From assembly GCA_016218155.1 (NCBI GenBank), contig JACREQ010000034.1, positions 62,001 to 126,000 of the forward strand: a stretch of 64,000 bases of DNA, given 5' to 3'. The position numbers and the translations under genes were made by a program. The stretch's first letter is position 1. The number at the start of each line of letters is the position of its first letter. The notes beneath the pieces are model-generated. The model was given only the letters and a program-made list of their open reading frames with translations, ran no database searches and was not told the DNA's origin. The stretch comes from Bacteroidia bacterium (lineage in GTDB: Bacteria; Bacteroidota; Bacteroidia; Bacteroidales; GWA2-32-17). This document shows positions 1 to 8,208 of the stretch, piece after piece.

Positions 1-44
1 TTGAAAAGCGAAATAGAATATTTTCTTTATAATTTTACAACATA

Positions 45-398
45 ATGGCAAGCGATATTGGCAGGTTAAAACGCGAGAGGGAAACCATTGAGGTGATGAT
101 TAAAATGTATTGCAAACATCATCATGGTTTGCACAATGGTTTATGCGAAGAGTGTAGACCGTTGTTAACTTATGCATTGCAAAAAATTGACAGGTGTGTA
201 TTCGGACAACAAAAACCTGTTTGCAATATGTGTACTATTCATTGCTATGCAAAAGAAATGAGAAACAGGATAAAAGAAATTATGAGGTACTCTGGTCCGA
301 GAATGATGTTGCATCATCCTTATCTTGGAGTTATGCACTTAATTGATAAAAGAAAATATACAAATACAAAACCTGATCTGAGTAAAAAATCGAGTTAG
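45..398 (+). CDS. YgbA-type nitrous oxide-stimulated promoter family protein
   Basis: Small cytosolic protein of 117 residues that I recognise as the YgbA_NO family (named after nitrous oxide-stimulated promoters; E. coli YgbA). The family pattern is visible: basic N-terminus, CKHHHG near residue 23, CEECRPLL near 35, a cysteine-rich CNMCTIHCY segment near 60, then MRYSGPRMMLHHP. The regularly placed Cys and His residues suggest metal binding or redox sensing, which is inference. Length is normal for the family. It stands alone on the plus strand about 90 bases before the PLP enzyme. Biochemical function is not established in the sources I know; in proteobacteria the family is linked to nitrosative stress. 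Confidence 0.85.
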   Translation: MASDIGRLKRERETIEVMIKMYCKHHHGLHNGLCEECRPLLTYALQKIDRCVFGQQKPVCNMCTIHCYAKEMRNRIKEIMRYSGPRMMLHHPYLGVMHLIDKRKYTNTKPDLSKKSS

Positions 399-491
399 TA
401 TATGATTTTTCAACAGTTTTTTTTTTCAAATTAAACTTTACCTTTATCGCATTATACAAAGCATTAAAGCTTGTAGTTAACTAAATATTTT

Positions 492-1745
492 ATGGAAAAG
501 AAATTACGTCCCGAGAGTTTAATGATGTCTTATGGTTACAAACCTTGTTTGTCAGAGGGTGCAATAAAAAGTCCGATTTTTCAGACTTCAACATTTGTAT
601 TTAAAAATGCTGAAGAAGGAAAAGCATTTTTTGAAGTTGCTTATGGAATACGTGAAGCAAATCCTGGTGAGGAAATGGGATTAATATACAGCAGATTAAA
701 TAATCCCGATTTAGAAATTCTGGAGAACCGTTTAACGCTTTGGGATGAGGCTGATGAATGTGCAGTTTTTGAAAGTGGGATGTCTGCAATAACAACCGTT
801 TTATTGGAATTTTTAAAACCAGGTGATTTGTTATTATATAGTTCGCCACTTTATGGCGGTACCGATCATTTTATTAAAAAAATTCTTCCCGCATACGGTA
901 TTCATACTGTAGGTTTTATGGTAGGACAAACAAAAGAAGATTTAATAAAATTAGTAGAATCAACAGGAAAAGCAGATAAGCTAAAACTTATTTTTATTGA
1001 AACACCTGCTAATCCTACAAATGATTTAATAGATATTCAGGGAAGTAAAGAAATTGCAAAACATTTTTCGACTGAAGAAAACGAAGTTTTGTTGGCAGTT
1101 GACAATACTTATATGGGACCACTATGGCAACACCCATTAAAACATGGAGCCGATTTAGTTCTTTATTCTTGTACTAAATATATTGGTGGTCATAGTGATG
1201 TTATTGCCGGCGCTTGTTTAGGTTCGTTTGGATTAATAAAAAGAGTAAAAGGATTACGTACATTTTTAGGAAATATGGCAGGTCCATGGACTGGCTGGTT
1301 ATTACTTAGAAGTCTTGAAACTCTTAAAGCAAGAATGGATATTCAGGCAGCAAACGCAGTAAAGGTTGCAGAGTTTTTAAATAATCATCCAAAAGTTGAA
1401 AAGGTGTATTATTTAGGAAATATAAAAGAATCAGATGGGTTACAATATGAAATTCTTAAACGTCAGTGCTTATCAAATGGGGCAATGATTTCATTTGATA
1501 TTAAAGGTGGCGAAAAAGAAGCTTTCAAATTTCTGAATTCACTTAAACTTATGAAACTTGCTGTAAGCCTTGGTAGTACCGAGAGTTTAGCAGAGCATCC
1601 AGCAACAATGACTCATGCCGATGTAGATGAACAAAGCAAAAAAGAACTTTCAATAACAGAAAAACTTGTTCGTTTATCAATTGGTGTTGAGAATTATAAC
1701 GATATTATCTGGGATATAGATCAGGCATTAGCTGTAGCTTTATAA
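492..1745 (+). CDS. Cys/Met-metabolism PLP-dependent enzyme (cystathionine gamma-synthase/lyase family)
   Basis: Cytosolic fold-type I PLP enzyme of 417 residues, acting on cystathionine, homocysteine or methionine-like substrates. Visible marks are IYSRLNNPDLEILE near residue 65, PLYGGTDHF near 117, an aspartate in AVDNTYMGP near 205, and the Schiff-base lysine in SCTKYIGGHSD near 228. The cysteine typical of classical methionine gamma-lyases (YGCT) is glycine here (YGGT), so cystathionine gamma-synthase or gamma-lyase activity is at least as likely as methioninase. The C-terminal SLGSTESLAEHPATMTH motif is standard for the family. No other methionine genes are adjacent, so the exact reaction stays open. 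Confidence 0.9.
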   Translation: MEKKLRPESLMMSYGYKPCLSEGAIKSPIFQTSTFVFKNAEEGKAFFEVAYGIREANPGEEMGLIYSRLNNPDLEILENRLTLWDEADECAVFESGMSAITTVLLEFLKPGDLLLYSSPLYGGTDHFIKKILPAYGIHTVGFMVGQTKEDLIKLVESTGKADKLKLIFIETPANPTNDLIDIQGSKEIAKHFSTEENEVLLAVDNTYMGPLWQHPLKHGADLVLYSCTKYIGGHSDVIAGACLGSFGLIKRVKGLRTFLGNMAGPWTGWLLLRSLETLKARMDIQAANAVKVAEFLNNHPKVEKVYYLGNIKESDGLQYEILKRQCLSNGAMISFDIKGGEKEAFKFLNSLKLMKLAVSLGSTESLAEHPATMTHADVDEQSKKELSITEKLVRLSIGVENYNDIIWDIDQALAVAL

Positions 1746-1774
1746 AATATTGTACAAATACTTGAATCATTATT

Positions 1775-1782
1775 TACCTTTG
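1775..1782 (+). promoter_or_regulatory. Bacteroidota -7 element upstream of the FtsX-type permease
   Basis: TACCTTTG matches the TAnnTTTG -7 consensus. A TTG at 1750-1752 lies 22 bases upstream, one more than the usual 19-21. Transcription would begin at about 1788, leaving almost no leader before the ATG at 1792. Confidence 0.45.
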
Positions 1783-1791
1783 TAATGCTAA

Positions 1792-3042
1792 ATGGCAAAA
1801 TTAAAGGCAAATATTTTATTTCGCGAAAACTTTCGAATTGCTATTGACAGTATTAAGTCAAATAGATTACGAACTGTTCTTACTATTTTAATTATAGCCT
1901 TTGGAATTATGGCTTTAGTTGGAATTTTAACAGCCATAGAATCAATTAAAAGTTCACTTAATTCAAATTTTACAAGTCTTGGTGCTAATACTTTTCGCAT
2001 AACCAGTTGGAAAATGATGGGTCACCAACCAGGAGAAGACAGGGTTGAATACAAAGATATTGATTATAGGGAGGCTATAAGTTTTAAGAAAAGGTTCAGT
2101 TTTCCTGCAACGGTTTCTATTTCTACAAGAGCCTCTAGCGTTGCGACCGCAAAATATCTTTCAAAAAAAACAAATCCTAATATTGCGGTTTTTGGAATAG
2201 ATGAAAATTATTTTTCTGTATCGGGTTATGAGATTGAAAAAGGAAGAAATTTTTCGCCAACTGAAGTTCAACAGGGAACTTTTTCAATTGTTATTGGACA
2301 GGAAATAGTTAATAATCTTTTTGGAAAAAAGGTTGATCCAGTTGGTCAGTTTATGATGCTTGGTGGAAGCAGGTATAAAGTTGTAGGTACAATAAAATCA
2401 AAAGGTTCAAGTATGGGAGGGGCAGGCGATAAAATTTGTTTTATTCCTCTAATGAATTCGCGGCAAAATTTTTCTTCCGAGGGGCAAAATTTTACAATTA
2501 ATATTATTCCTCTTAAATCTTCACTTCTTGATATTTCTATAAGTGAGGCCGAAGGTATTTTCAGAATGGTGCGAAGACTTAAGCTTAACGAACCAAATAA
2601 TTTTGAGATCTCAAAAAGCGACAGCCTTGCCAATATGTTAATGGAAAACATTAGCTACGTTACAATTGCGGCTACTTTAATAGGAATAATAACATTGCTT
2701 GGAGCTTCAATTGGTTTAATGAATATTATGTTGGTTTCAGTAACTGAACGAACAAAGGAAATAGGAACAAGAAAAGCACTTGGAGCAAATTCATCAGTTA
2801 TAAAACAGCAGTTTCTTTTCGAAGCAATTTTTATTGGGCAGCTTGGTGGCGTATTTGGAATTATTTTTGGAATTATTGCAGGAAACTTAATTTCGCTTTT
2901 AACTGATGGTCCGTTTGTTGTCCCATGGATATGGATACTTTTTGGAGTAGTACTGTGCTTTATAGTGGGATTAGTCTCAGGATTAATTCCTGCAATAAAA
3001 GCTTCGCGTTTAGATCCAATAAACGCTTTACGACACGAATAA
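1792..3042 (+). CDS. ABC transporter permease, MacB/FtsX type
   Basis: Inner-membrane permease of 416 residues with the MacB architecture: transmembrane helix 1 at about residues 27-48, a large periplasmic domain (about 50-275), then three helices at about 283-308, 340-365 and 375-402. The signature ERTKEIGTRKALGA after helix 2 and SRLDPINALRHE at the C-terminus are typical of the FtsX domain. In this family the permease works with a LolD/MacB-type ATPase, driving mechanotransmission for lipoprotein, peptide or drug export. No ATPase gene is adjacent here, so the partner must be encoded elsewhere. The substrate cannot be predicted. Confidence 0.9.
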   Translation: MAKLKANILFRENFRIAIDSIKSNRLRTVLTILIIAFGIMALVGILTAIESIKSSLNSNFTSLGANTFRITSWKMMGHQPGEDRVEYKDIDYREAISFKKRFSFPATVSISTRASSVATAKYLSKKTNPNIAVFGIDENYFSVSGYEIEKGRNFSPTEVQQGTFSIVIGQEIVNNLFGKKVDPVGQFMMLGGSRYKVVGTIKSKGSSMGGAGDKICFIPLMNSRQNFSSEGQNFTINIIPLKSSLLDISISEAEGIFRMVRRLKLNEPNNFEISKSDSLANMLMENISYVTIAATLIGIITLLGASIGLMNIMLVSVTERTKEIGTRKALGANSSVIKQQFLFEAIFIGQLGGVFGIIFGIIAGNLISLLTDGPFVVPWIWILFGVVLCFIVGLVSGLIPAIKASRLDPINALRHE

Positions 3043-3047
3043 AAAAA

Positions 3048-3278
3048 TTATTTTTTAGGAGGAGTCTGATTATTATCCTGTTCAATTAAAATTTCGGCAC
3101 CCGGAACAGGCTCACTTTTATTTGGCGAGGCTTCGGTTTTTACAGATGGCGCAGGTGCAGGTTCTGCCATTTTTTTATTTGAAGGTGCTGGCATGGAAGC
3201 TGATCTGTTTACTGAACAAGAACTTACAGCAATAATAATAGCTGAAAGAAGAATAAAAAGTATAGTTATTTTTTTCAT
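3048..3278 (-). CDS. Small proline-rich lipoprotein, unknown function
   Basis: A 76-residue protein with a type II signal peptide (hydrophobic residues 4-18, cysteine in AVSSCS near residue 21), so the mature lipoprotein is only about 55 residues. The remainder is low-complexity and rich in Pro, Ala, Lys and Glu (PAPAPS, SEPVPGAE), which suggests an extended linker-like surface or periplasmic peptide. It converges on the permease gene with a 5-base gap. A TAATTTTG -7-like element on the minus strand at 3293-3300 lies about 15 bases before its ATG. No homologous family is recognised. Confidence 0.6.
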   Translation of the reverse strand: MKKITILFILLSAIIIAVSSCSVNRSASMPAPSNKKMAEPAPAPSVKTEASPNKSEPVPGAEILIEQDNNQTPPKK

Positions 3279-3386
3279 AAATCAAAATTATGCCTTTATA
3301 TCGAGAATAGCAATGCGGATTTTAATATTTTAAAATAAATTTATTTTTTACTAATAATCTAAACGGTTAAATATATAAATATTAAA

Positions 3387-3418
3387 TTGTAACGAATTAA
3401 ATAATTCTATTACATTTG
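3387..3418 (+). promoter_or_regulatory. Bacteroidota promoter (TTG-N21-TACATTTG) for the siaB/siaC-like operon
   Basis: TTG at 3387-3389 and TACATTTG at 3411-3418 are separated by 21 bases, matching the -33/-7 form used by the Bacteroidota primary sigma factor. Transcription would start near 3425, about 60 bases before the preferred siaB start. Confidence 0.7.
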
Positions 3419-3485
3419 CACAATTTTTAATAGTTTTTTGCAAAATTGTATTAAAGTAGTATTTTTATTGGTTGAAAAATTAAAT

Positions 3486-4613
3486 ATGCAGAGCGGTAAC
3501 AAAGATTTTCTGAATTTTGTTTTGACTTTATTTAAAGCCATGCAGAGGGATAATCTTGGTTATGTGTACAGAGGAAGATTTACTCAGGAGATTACTGATA
3601 ATATTTTAGCTCTAACTGAAAACAAGCTCGAAAAGGAAGAGCATTCTTCAAAAATTAAAAAACGCGTTTACAGCATTTTGGTGGAATGTTTGCAAAACAT
3701 TACCAGACATCAGGATGATGCAAAAAACGATTTGCCTGACAGTAATGGATTATTTGTAATTCAGAAACAGGAAGATAAATATTTTATTACCACAGGTAAT
3801 ATGGTAATGAATGATAATATTGATTATATCAAAAACCTTATAGAAACCATTAATAGTCTAGAAAAAGACGAATTAAAAAACTATTATAAAATGGTTTTGG
3901 AAGACGGCTCTTTATCATCTAAAGGTGGAGCAGGATTAGGTTTAATTGATATGGCAAGAAAGTCGGGCAATAAGTTACTTTATCAATTCAGACCTGTTAA
4001 AGAGGATTCTTCTTTTTTCTATTTGCATACAATTCCTTCATTAGAGGATCTTGAAGGTGGATTTGAAAATAAAGAAGAGAGCCTTAATAATATTATCAAT
4101 ATTCATAATACACTTAATACCGAGAATATACTTTTAGTTTCTAACGGACCGTTTAATCAGGAAAGTTTAATGGTTTTGTTAGGTTCTTTAGAAGGGCAGA
4201 TGACAGGTACTATAAGCCATAAAAAGAAAGTATTCTATATTGTTGTGGAAATGCTTCAGAATATTGTTAAACATGGTTTTGCACCTGAATCAAAAATTGT
4301 TGGGGTTCCGGGTATTTTTATTCTGGGCGAACATAAAGGTTTCTACACAATTACTACAGGAAATTTTGTAGACAAAGGCAAATCAGACGAACTTAAAGAA
4401 AAACTTGAGAAGGTAAATTCCTTAACACAGGACGAACTCGATCATTATTTTAATAAATGTCTTTTTGATTTTGAAATAGATACTTCTAAAAAGGCAGGTT
4501 TAGGAATTATTGATTTAAGAATTAAGAGTGGAAACCCATTATCCTTTAGTTTTTCAGAAGTATCGGATGAATGTTGTTTCTTTTCATTACAAACCGTAAT
4601 AACTACGGAATAA
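3486..4613 (+). CDS. SiaB-like protein kinase with two tandem kinase domains
   Basis: Cytosolic protein of 375 residues from the chosen ATG; an earlier in-frame ATG at 3438 would add 16 hydrophobic residues and lies very near the promoter. I recognise the SiaB family (DUF6272), GHKL-fold kinases that phosphorylate SiaC. Usual members have one domain of about 180-190 residues; here there are two. Copy 1 has an N-box (ILVECLQNITRHQ) and a G-box (SKGGAGLGLIDMARKSGN). Copy 2 repeats both (IVVEMLQNIVKHG; SKKAGLGIIDLRIKSGN). Both copies also carry an ITTGN segment, so both may bind ATP. The SiaC-like gene follows after one base, implying translational coupling. No diguanylate cyclase is nearby. Confidence 0.82.
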   Translation: MQSGNKDFLNFVLTLFKAMQRDNLGYVYRGRFTQEITDNILALTENKLEKEEHSSKIKKRVYSILVECLQNITRHQDDAKNDLPDSNGLFVIQKQEDKYFITTGNMVMNDNIDYIKNLIETINSLEKDELKNYYKMVLEDGSLSSKGGAGLGLIDMARKSGNKLLYQFRPVKEDSSFFYLHTIPSLEDLEGGFENKEESLNNIINIHNTLNTENILLVSNGPFNQESLMVLLGSLEGQMTGTISHKKKVFYIVVEMLQNIVKHGFAPESKIVGVPGIFILGEHKGFYTITTGNFVDKGKSDELKEKLEKVNSLTQDELDHYFNKCLFDFEIDTSKKAGLGIIDLRIKSGNPLSFSFSEVSDECCFFSLQTVITTE

Positions 4614-4614
4614 T

Positions 4615-4989
4615 ATGTTAGAAGCATTAATTATTGAACCAAAGGAAGATACTCCAAAGGTCGTTCTTGATGCGACAAATAAAGTATTCCAAATCTCTTC
4701 ACGTTCACTTCCCGAAAATGCTATAGGTTTTTATGAGCCTGTTTTAAAATGGTTAAATGATTATTCTGAGTCGCCTTTAGATATTACAGTATTTGATTTT
4801 ACACTTGAATATTTTAATACAGCATCTGCAAAACAAATTGCAAAAATATTACTTGTTCTTGAAAAAATTGCAAAAAAACAAAATGTAGCAATAAACTGGC
4901 ATTATAAAAAAGAAGATTCAGATATGCTTTCTTCCGGAACCAGATTTTCTAAGTTAATTGATTTGAATTTTAGTTTTATTGAGTATTAG
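4615..4989 (+). CDS. SiaC-like protein (DUF1987), phospho-switch partner of the SiaB-like kinase
   Basis: Protein of 124 residues matching the SiaC/DUF1987 family. In Pseudomonas SiaC is phosphorylated by SiaB on a threonine near position 68, dephosphorylated by the PP2C phosphatase SiaA, and in unphosphorylated form activates the diguanylate cyclase SiaD. Family marks are present: SRSLPENAIGFYEPVLKWL near residues 29-47, FTLEYFNTAS near 62-71 (Thr69 is the likely phosphosite), and INWHYKKEDSDM near 98-109. It is cotranscribed with the upstream kinase. The downstream target here is unknown because no GGDEF gene occurs in the window. Confidence 0.85.
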   Translation: MLEALIIEPKEDTPKVVLDATNKVFQISSRSLPENAIGFYEPVLKWLNDYSESPLDITVFDFTLEYFNTASAKQIAKILLVLEKIAKKQNVAINWHYKKEDSDMLSSGTRFSKLIDLNFSFIEY

Positions 4990-5051
4990 GAATTCATTTT
5001 ATTTCGCTTTAATAAAAGTGTTTTATTTATGTTATCATGAGTTCGATATGA

Positions 5052-5106
5052 TTTGTCATTCTGAACGTTCGCAGCGGTAGATAAAGAATTATCAAAAAAT
5101 GACAAA
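5052..5106. repeat. REP-like imperfect palindrome between convergent genes
   Basis: A perfect 9-base inverted repeat (TTTGTCATT at 5052-5060, AATGACAAA at 5098-5106) encloses 37 bases beginning CTGAACG. The GTCATTCTGA start resembles small mobile palindromes seen in many bacterial genomes. It lies between the siaC-like gene and the FISUMP gene; a terminator role is possible. Confidence 0.45.
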
Positions 5107-5249
5107 CAATTAAGTTGTTATTTCGCTATTTAAATAAATGTAAATAAGAAGAAGTTACATTATTTTAAGTTTATTAGTGAAGACCACTAAATCTTTCATT
5201 GTTAATGTTACCTGTACTCAGTGTTAGGCATAGTGTTATTGCTGTATGC

Positions 5250-6167
5250 TTAATATTTTACTATTGGAAAATTTACAATTCCATTAGTTGTGGTTATTCT
5301 TAACAAATAATATCCTGCTTTTATAGCTCCAGTTTCAATGATATTTGTATTGTTATTCAGTTCTTTTTGCAAAATGCATTCTCCGGTTATGTTAAAAATC
5401 TGGATATTATAAATACTTTCAGCAAAGTCAATTTGCAAATTATCATTAAATGGATTTGGATGGATGTTTATGCGGTTTTTATTAATAATTTCATTTACGT
5501 TAGTAGCTGTATCTTTAATACATCGGATAGAAACCCCATATGTTTTTACATTATAACTTTTATTAGATGCAGCACTTGAATTTGTTAATATCAGCCACCA
5601 TGCTTGTGTAATATTGTATTCTGTACTACTCCAAAAGCGACCCTGACTTCCTATTAGTCCAAAAACACCATCAATATAACGCGTACCAGCCGGTAATGCA
5701 GTAAACCCCGATGCATTTGTTGCACCAGTATTTGGACTTGTCCAATGAACTGTTCCGGTTTCCTTCAATAATCCACCACTAAAAGAATCACCTCCAAGGA
5801 AACTTAGTAAGGATCCCCAATCCTCATCAGTAGGCACATACCAGCCATCTGGACAAATACCATGAATATCGTTAACAGTATACCAGTTATAAAGCCTGCC
5901 ATAAGAAATAGAATTTGTAGGAACATTGTTATAATCGCAATAAGCACCTGTAGAAAGATTTGCCCATGAGCTATTTATAGTTACATTTGGAATGATTGTA
6001 CCATCACGATATTTAGTAACCTTAAGATTTTCTTGCATCCAAATTCTATTATTTATAACAACTGTATTGTAAACGTTTCCGTCGATATCTGAAATCGTTT
6101 GTGCATTGTTTTTAAATGTAAAAAATGCAAGTCCAATTAAAAGTAGAAAGATCTTTTTCATAGCCAA
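5250..6167 (-). CDS. FISUMP-domain protein with T9SS type A C-terminal sorting domain
   Basis: Exported protein of 305 residues. Signal peptide at residues 1-22 (two possible Met starts, MAMKK). Residues 25-220 form the Fibrobacter succinogenes major paralogous domain: DIDGNVYNTVVINNRIWM, MQENLKVTKYRDG, YGRLYNWYTV, GICPDGWYVPTDEDW, FTALPAGTRY, FWSSTEYN and VSIRCIKD are all in the expected order. Residues 235-305 are a type A T9SS sorting domain (IHPNPFND, IFNITGE, AGYYLLRI), so the mature protein should reach the cell surface. It ends the minus-strand operon behind two SpoIIE phosphatases, 15 bases after the nearer one. The ligand of FISUMP domains is unknown. Confidence 0.88.
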   Translation of the reverse strand: MAMKKIFLLLIGLAFFTFKNNAQTISDIDGNVYNTVVINNRIWMQENLKVTKYRDGTIIPNVTINSSWANLSTGAYCDYNNVPTNSISYGRLYNWYTVNDIHGICPDGWYVPTDEDWGSLLSFLGGDSFSGGLLKETGTVHWTSPNTGATNASGFTALPAGTRYIDGVFGLIGSQGRFWSSTEYNITQAWWLILTNSSAASNKSYNVKTYGVSIRCIKDTATNVNEIINKNRINIHPNPFNDNLQIDFAESIYNIQIFNITGECILQKELNNNTNIIETGAIKAGYYLLRITTTNGIVNFPIVKY

Positions 6168-6182
6168 ATATTTAATGGAACC

Positions 6183-8192
6183 TTAAAACCTCAATCCAAT
6201 TACGAGTACATCATCTGTTTGTTTTTGTTTTCCTTTCCATGCCTCAAATTTAGAATCAACAATTTCAAGTTGTTCTTTAAGCGGAAGTTTACAAATATTT
6301 TCGAGCATTGCAATAAATTGTGTCGACATAAATTTTTGGTTTGCTAATTCTCCAAACTGATCCTGATATCCGTCAGAGTATAAGTAAACTGTTGAGTCGC
6401 TATCTATGTGAATATTGTTATTTGTAAAACTGTGATTTTCTTTGTTTCCAAATGTTCCACCTATTGAATAAATATCGCCTTGATAAATAGTAATAACATT
6501 GTTTTTTGCAACCGCAATATTTTGATTTGCACCTGCAAATTCAATAGAGTGGCTCTTCATGTCGTACGAACATATTGCTATATCCATACCATCATCATGG
6601 TGGACATCTCGTTGATGTAAAGATGCAAGTATTTTCTCGTTAAGCTTTTCGAGTATAGAAGCAGGAGAGGGATCCGAAATTTCTTCTATTATACCGTTTA
6701 ATAATGTATAGCCAATCATGCTCATAAACGCCCCTGCCACGCCATGTCCGGTACAATCGGCTAATGCAATATATACTTTAGCTTTTCTGTAATTTATCCA
6801 GTAAAAATCGCCGCTAACAATATCCCTTGGTTTAAAGAAAATAAAAGATTCTTTAAAATAATTTTTAAATACATTTGCATGTGGCAGTATTGTTTCCTGA
6901 ATTGTACTTGCATAAATAATACTGTCTGTAATTTGCTGGTTTTTAGCAAACATTTCGTTGTTTATTATTGCAAGTTGTTCCAAATTGGTACTAATTTCTT
7001 CTTTTTGTTGTTCTATCTCGGAATTCTGTTCTTTTAGTAATTTGTTACTTCGTTGTTTTACTTTGTATAAGTAAAAAAATAAGAAAACAACAATCATTAT
7101 AGGAATAAAACCAATAATCAGAAGTGTAATAGTAATCTTTCTCTTTTCGTCTTTTTGTTTTAAAAGTTCAATCTCTTTTTCTTTGGTTCGCAAATCGAAT
7201 CTTATCTGCATTCGTAAATTCTGTTCATTTGTTTCCTGATTAAAAAGAGTGTCGTTAATTTCAATATATCTTCCAAGATAATAGTAAGCATCGTTATAAA
7301 ACTGCAGATTTTCATTTGTAACTGCAAGGTTTTTATAGCAATCACGTCTGTCTTTTTTAAACTCAAGTGAATCGGCAATACTTAATGCTTTTAAATAGTA
7401 ATTTCGTGCTCTTACATATTCTTTCTGCTCTCGTAACAAATCACCTAAATGCGAATAACAAAGAGAAACATATGCAAGTACATTTAGTTCTTCTGCGATT
7501 TTTAATGCTCTGTTGTAGATTATAAATGCCTGATAATAATTTTGTCGTTTTGTACTTACCGAACCAATTCCAAGTAGGCTATAAAATATTCCTTCTTTGT
7601 TTTTAGTTTCTTCCTCAAGTAACAGGCTGCGCTTGTAATATTTATATGAAATCTGTAAACTGTCAAGCGACTCATATATCAATCCCAGTCTGTAAAGGTT
7701 ATTTAGAATCTGATTTTTTGTGTTGCTGTTTTCGGCTATTTTTAAAGATTGTTCGAAATAGTTTATAGCCTGGGCTGGCAAATTTTGAGAAATGTAAACA
7801 TTACCAATATAATTTAGTGATGCTGAAAGGCGGTAATTATCTTTTATTAATTCTGATTTTTCAAGAGCTTTAACATGGCTTTCCAATGCGTATGTAAACT
7901 CTCCTAAATCGTTTTTTATTGATCCTATAAGATTTTGGGCATCAATATAAAGAGTGGGAATATTTGTTTTTTCGGCTAATTTAAGTGCCTTTAAAGCTAA
8001 CTCATAAGCTACTTTTGGTGTATTGCCTTTTGAACTTGTACCTGCTTTTATATAATACTCAGCCTTAACAGAATCCGAGGCGTTTTCGGGTAAGCTAATT
8101 ATTAAAGAATCGATACTTTCTTCAGCAAATGCTTTTTGCAGAGATGTGTTTAGCAGAATGAAAAAAATAAATAATAATCTAAATTTTATCAT
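6183..8192 (-). CDS. TPR-transmembrane-SpoIIE (PP2C) serine/threonine phosphatase
   Basis: Sensor phosphatase of 669 residues. Signal peptide or anchor at 1-23, a periplasmic TPR array at about 45-320 (for example the repeat ending ARNYYLKALSIADS), one transmembrane helix at about 350-374, a coiled coil at 375-425, and a cytoplasmic SpoIIE/PP2C domain at about 425-669. Metal-binding and catalytic motifs are intact: FFKPRDIVSGDFYW, DCTGHGVAGAFMS, DDGMDIAICSYD, SDGYQDQFG and TDDVLVIGL. Such proteins dephosphorylate small phospho-switch proteins; the SiaC-like protein encoded 1.2 kb away is a plausible substrate by inference. It follows the propeller paralogue after 16 bases and is almost surely cotranscribed. 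Confidence 0.9.
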   Translation of the reverse strand: MIKFRLLFIFFILLNTSLQKAFAEESIDSLIISLPENASDSVKAEYYIKAGTSSKGNTPKVAYELALKALKLAEKTNIPTLYIDAQNLIGSIKNDLGEFTYALESHVKALEKSELIKDNYRLSASLNYIGNVYISQNLPAQAINYFEQSLKIAENSNTKNQILNNLYRLGLIYESLDSLQISYKYYKRSLLLEEETKNKEGIFYSLLGIGSVSTKRQNYYQAFIIYNRALKIAEELNVLAYVSLCYSHLGDLLREQKEYVRARNYYLKALSIADSLEFKKDRRDCYKNLAVTNENLQFYNDAYYYLGRYIEINDTLFNQETNEQNLRMQIRFDLRTKEKEIELLKQKDEKRKITITLLIIGFIPIMIVVFLFFYLYKVKQRSNKLLKEQNSEIEQQKEEISTNLEQLAIINNEMFAKNQQITDSIIYASTIQETILPHANVFKNYFKESFIFFKPRDIVSGDFYWINYRKAKVYIALADCTGHGVAGAFMSMIGYTLLNGIIEEISDPSPASILEKLNEKILASLHQRDVHHDDGMDIAICSYDMKSHSIEFAGANQNIAVAKNNVITIYQGDIYSIGGTFGNKENHSFTNNNIHIDSDSTVYLYSDGYQDQFGELANQKFMSTQFIAMLENICKLPLKEQLEIVDSKFEAWKGKQKQTDDVLVIGLRF

Positions 8193-8208
8193 TGTCTGAA
8201 TTAAAGCA

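Noticed and set aside
3438-3485. Upstream ATG for the SiaB-like kinase
   Set aside because: It lies only about 13 bases after the predicted transcription start and adds residues unlike the family; 3486 is preferred, though not proven.
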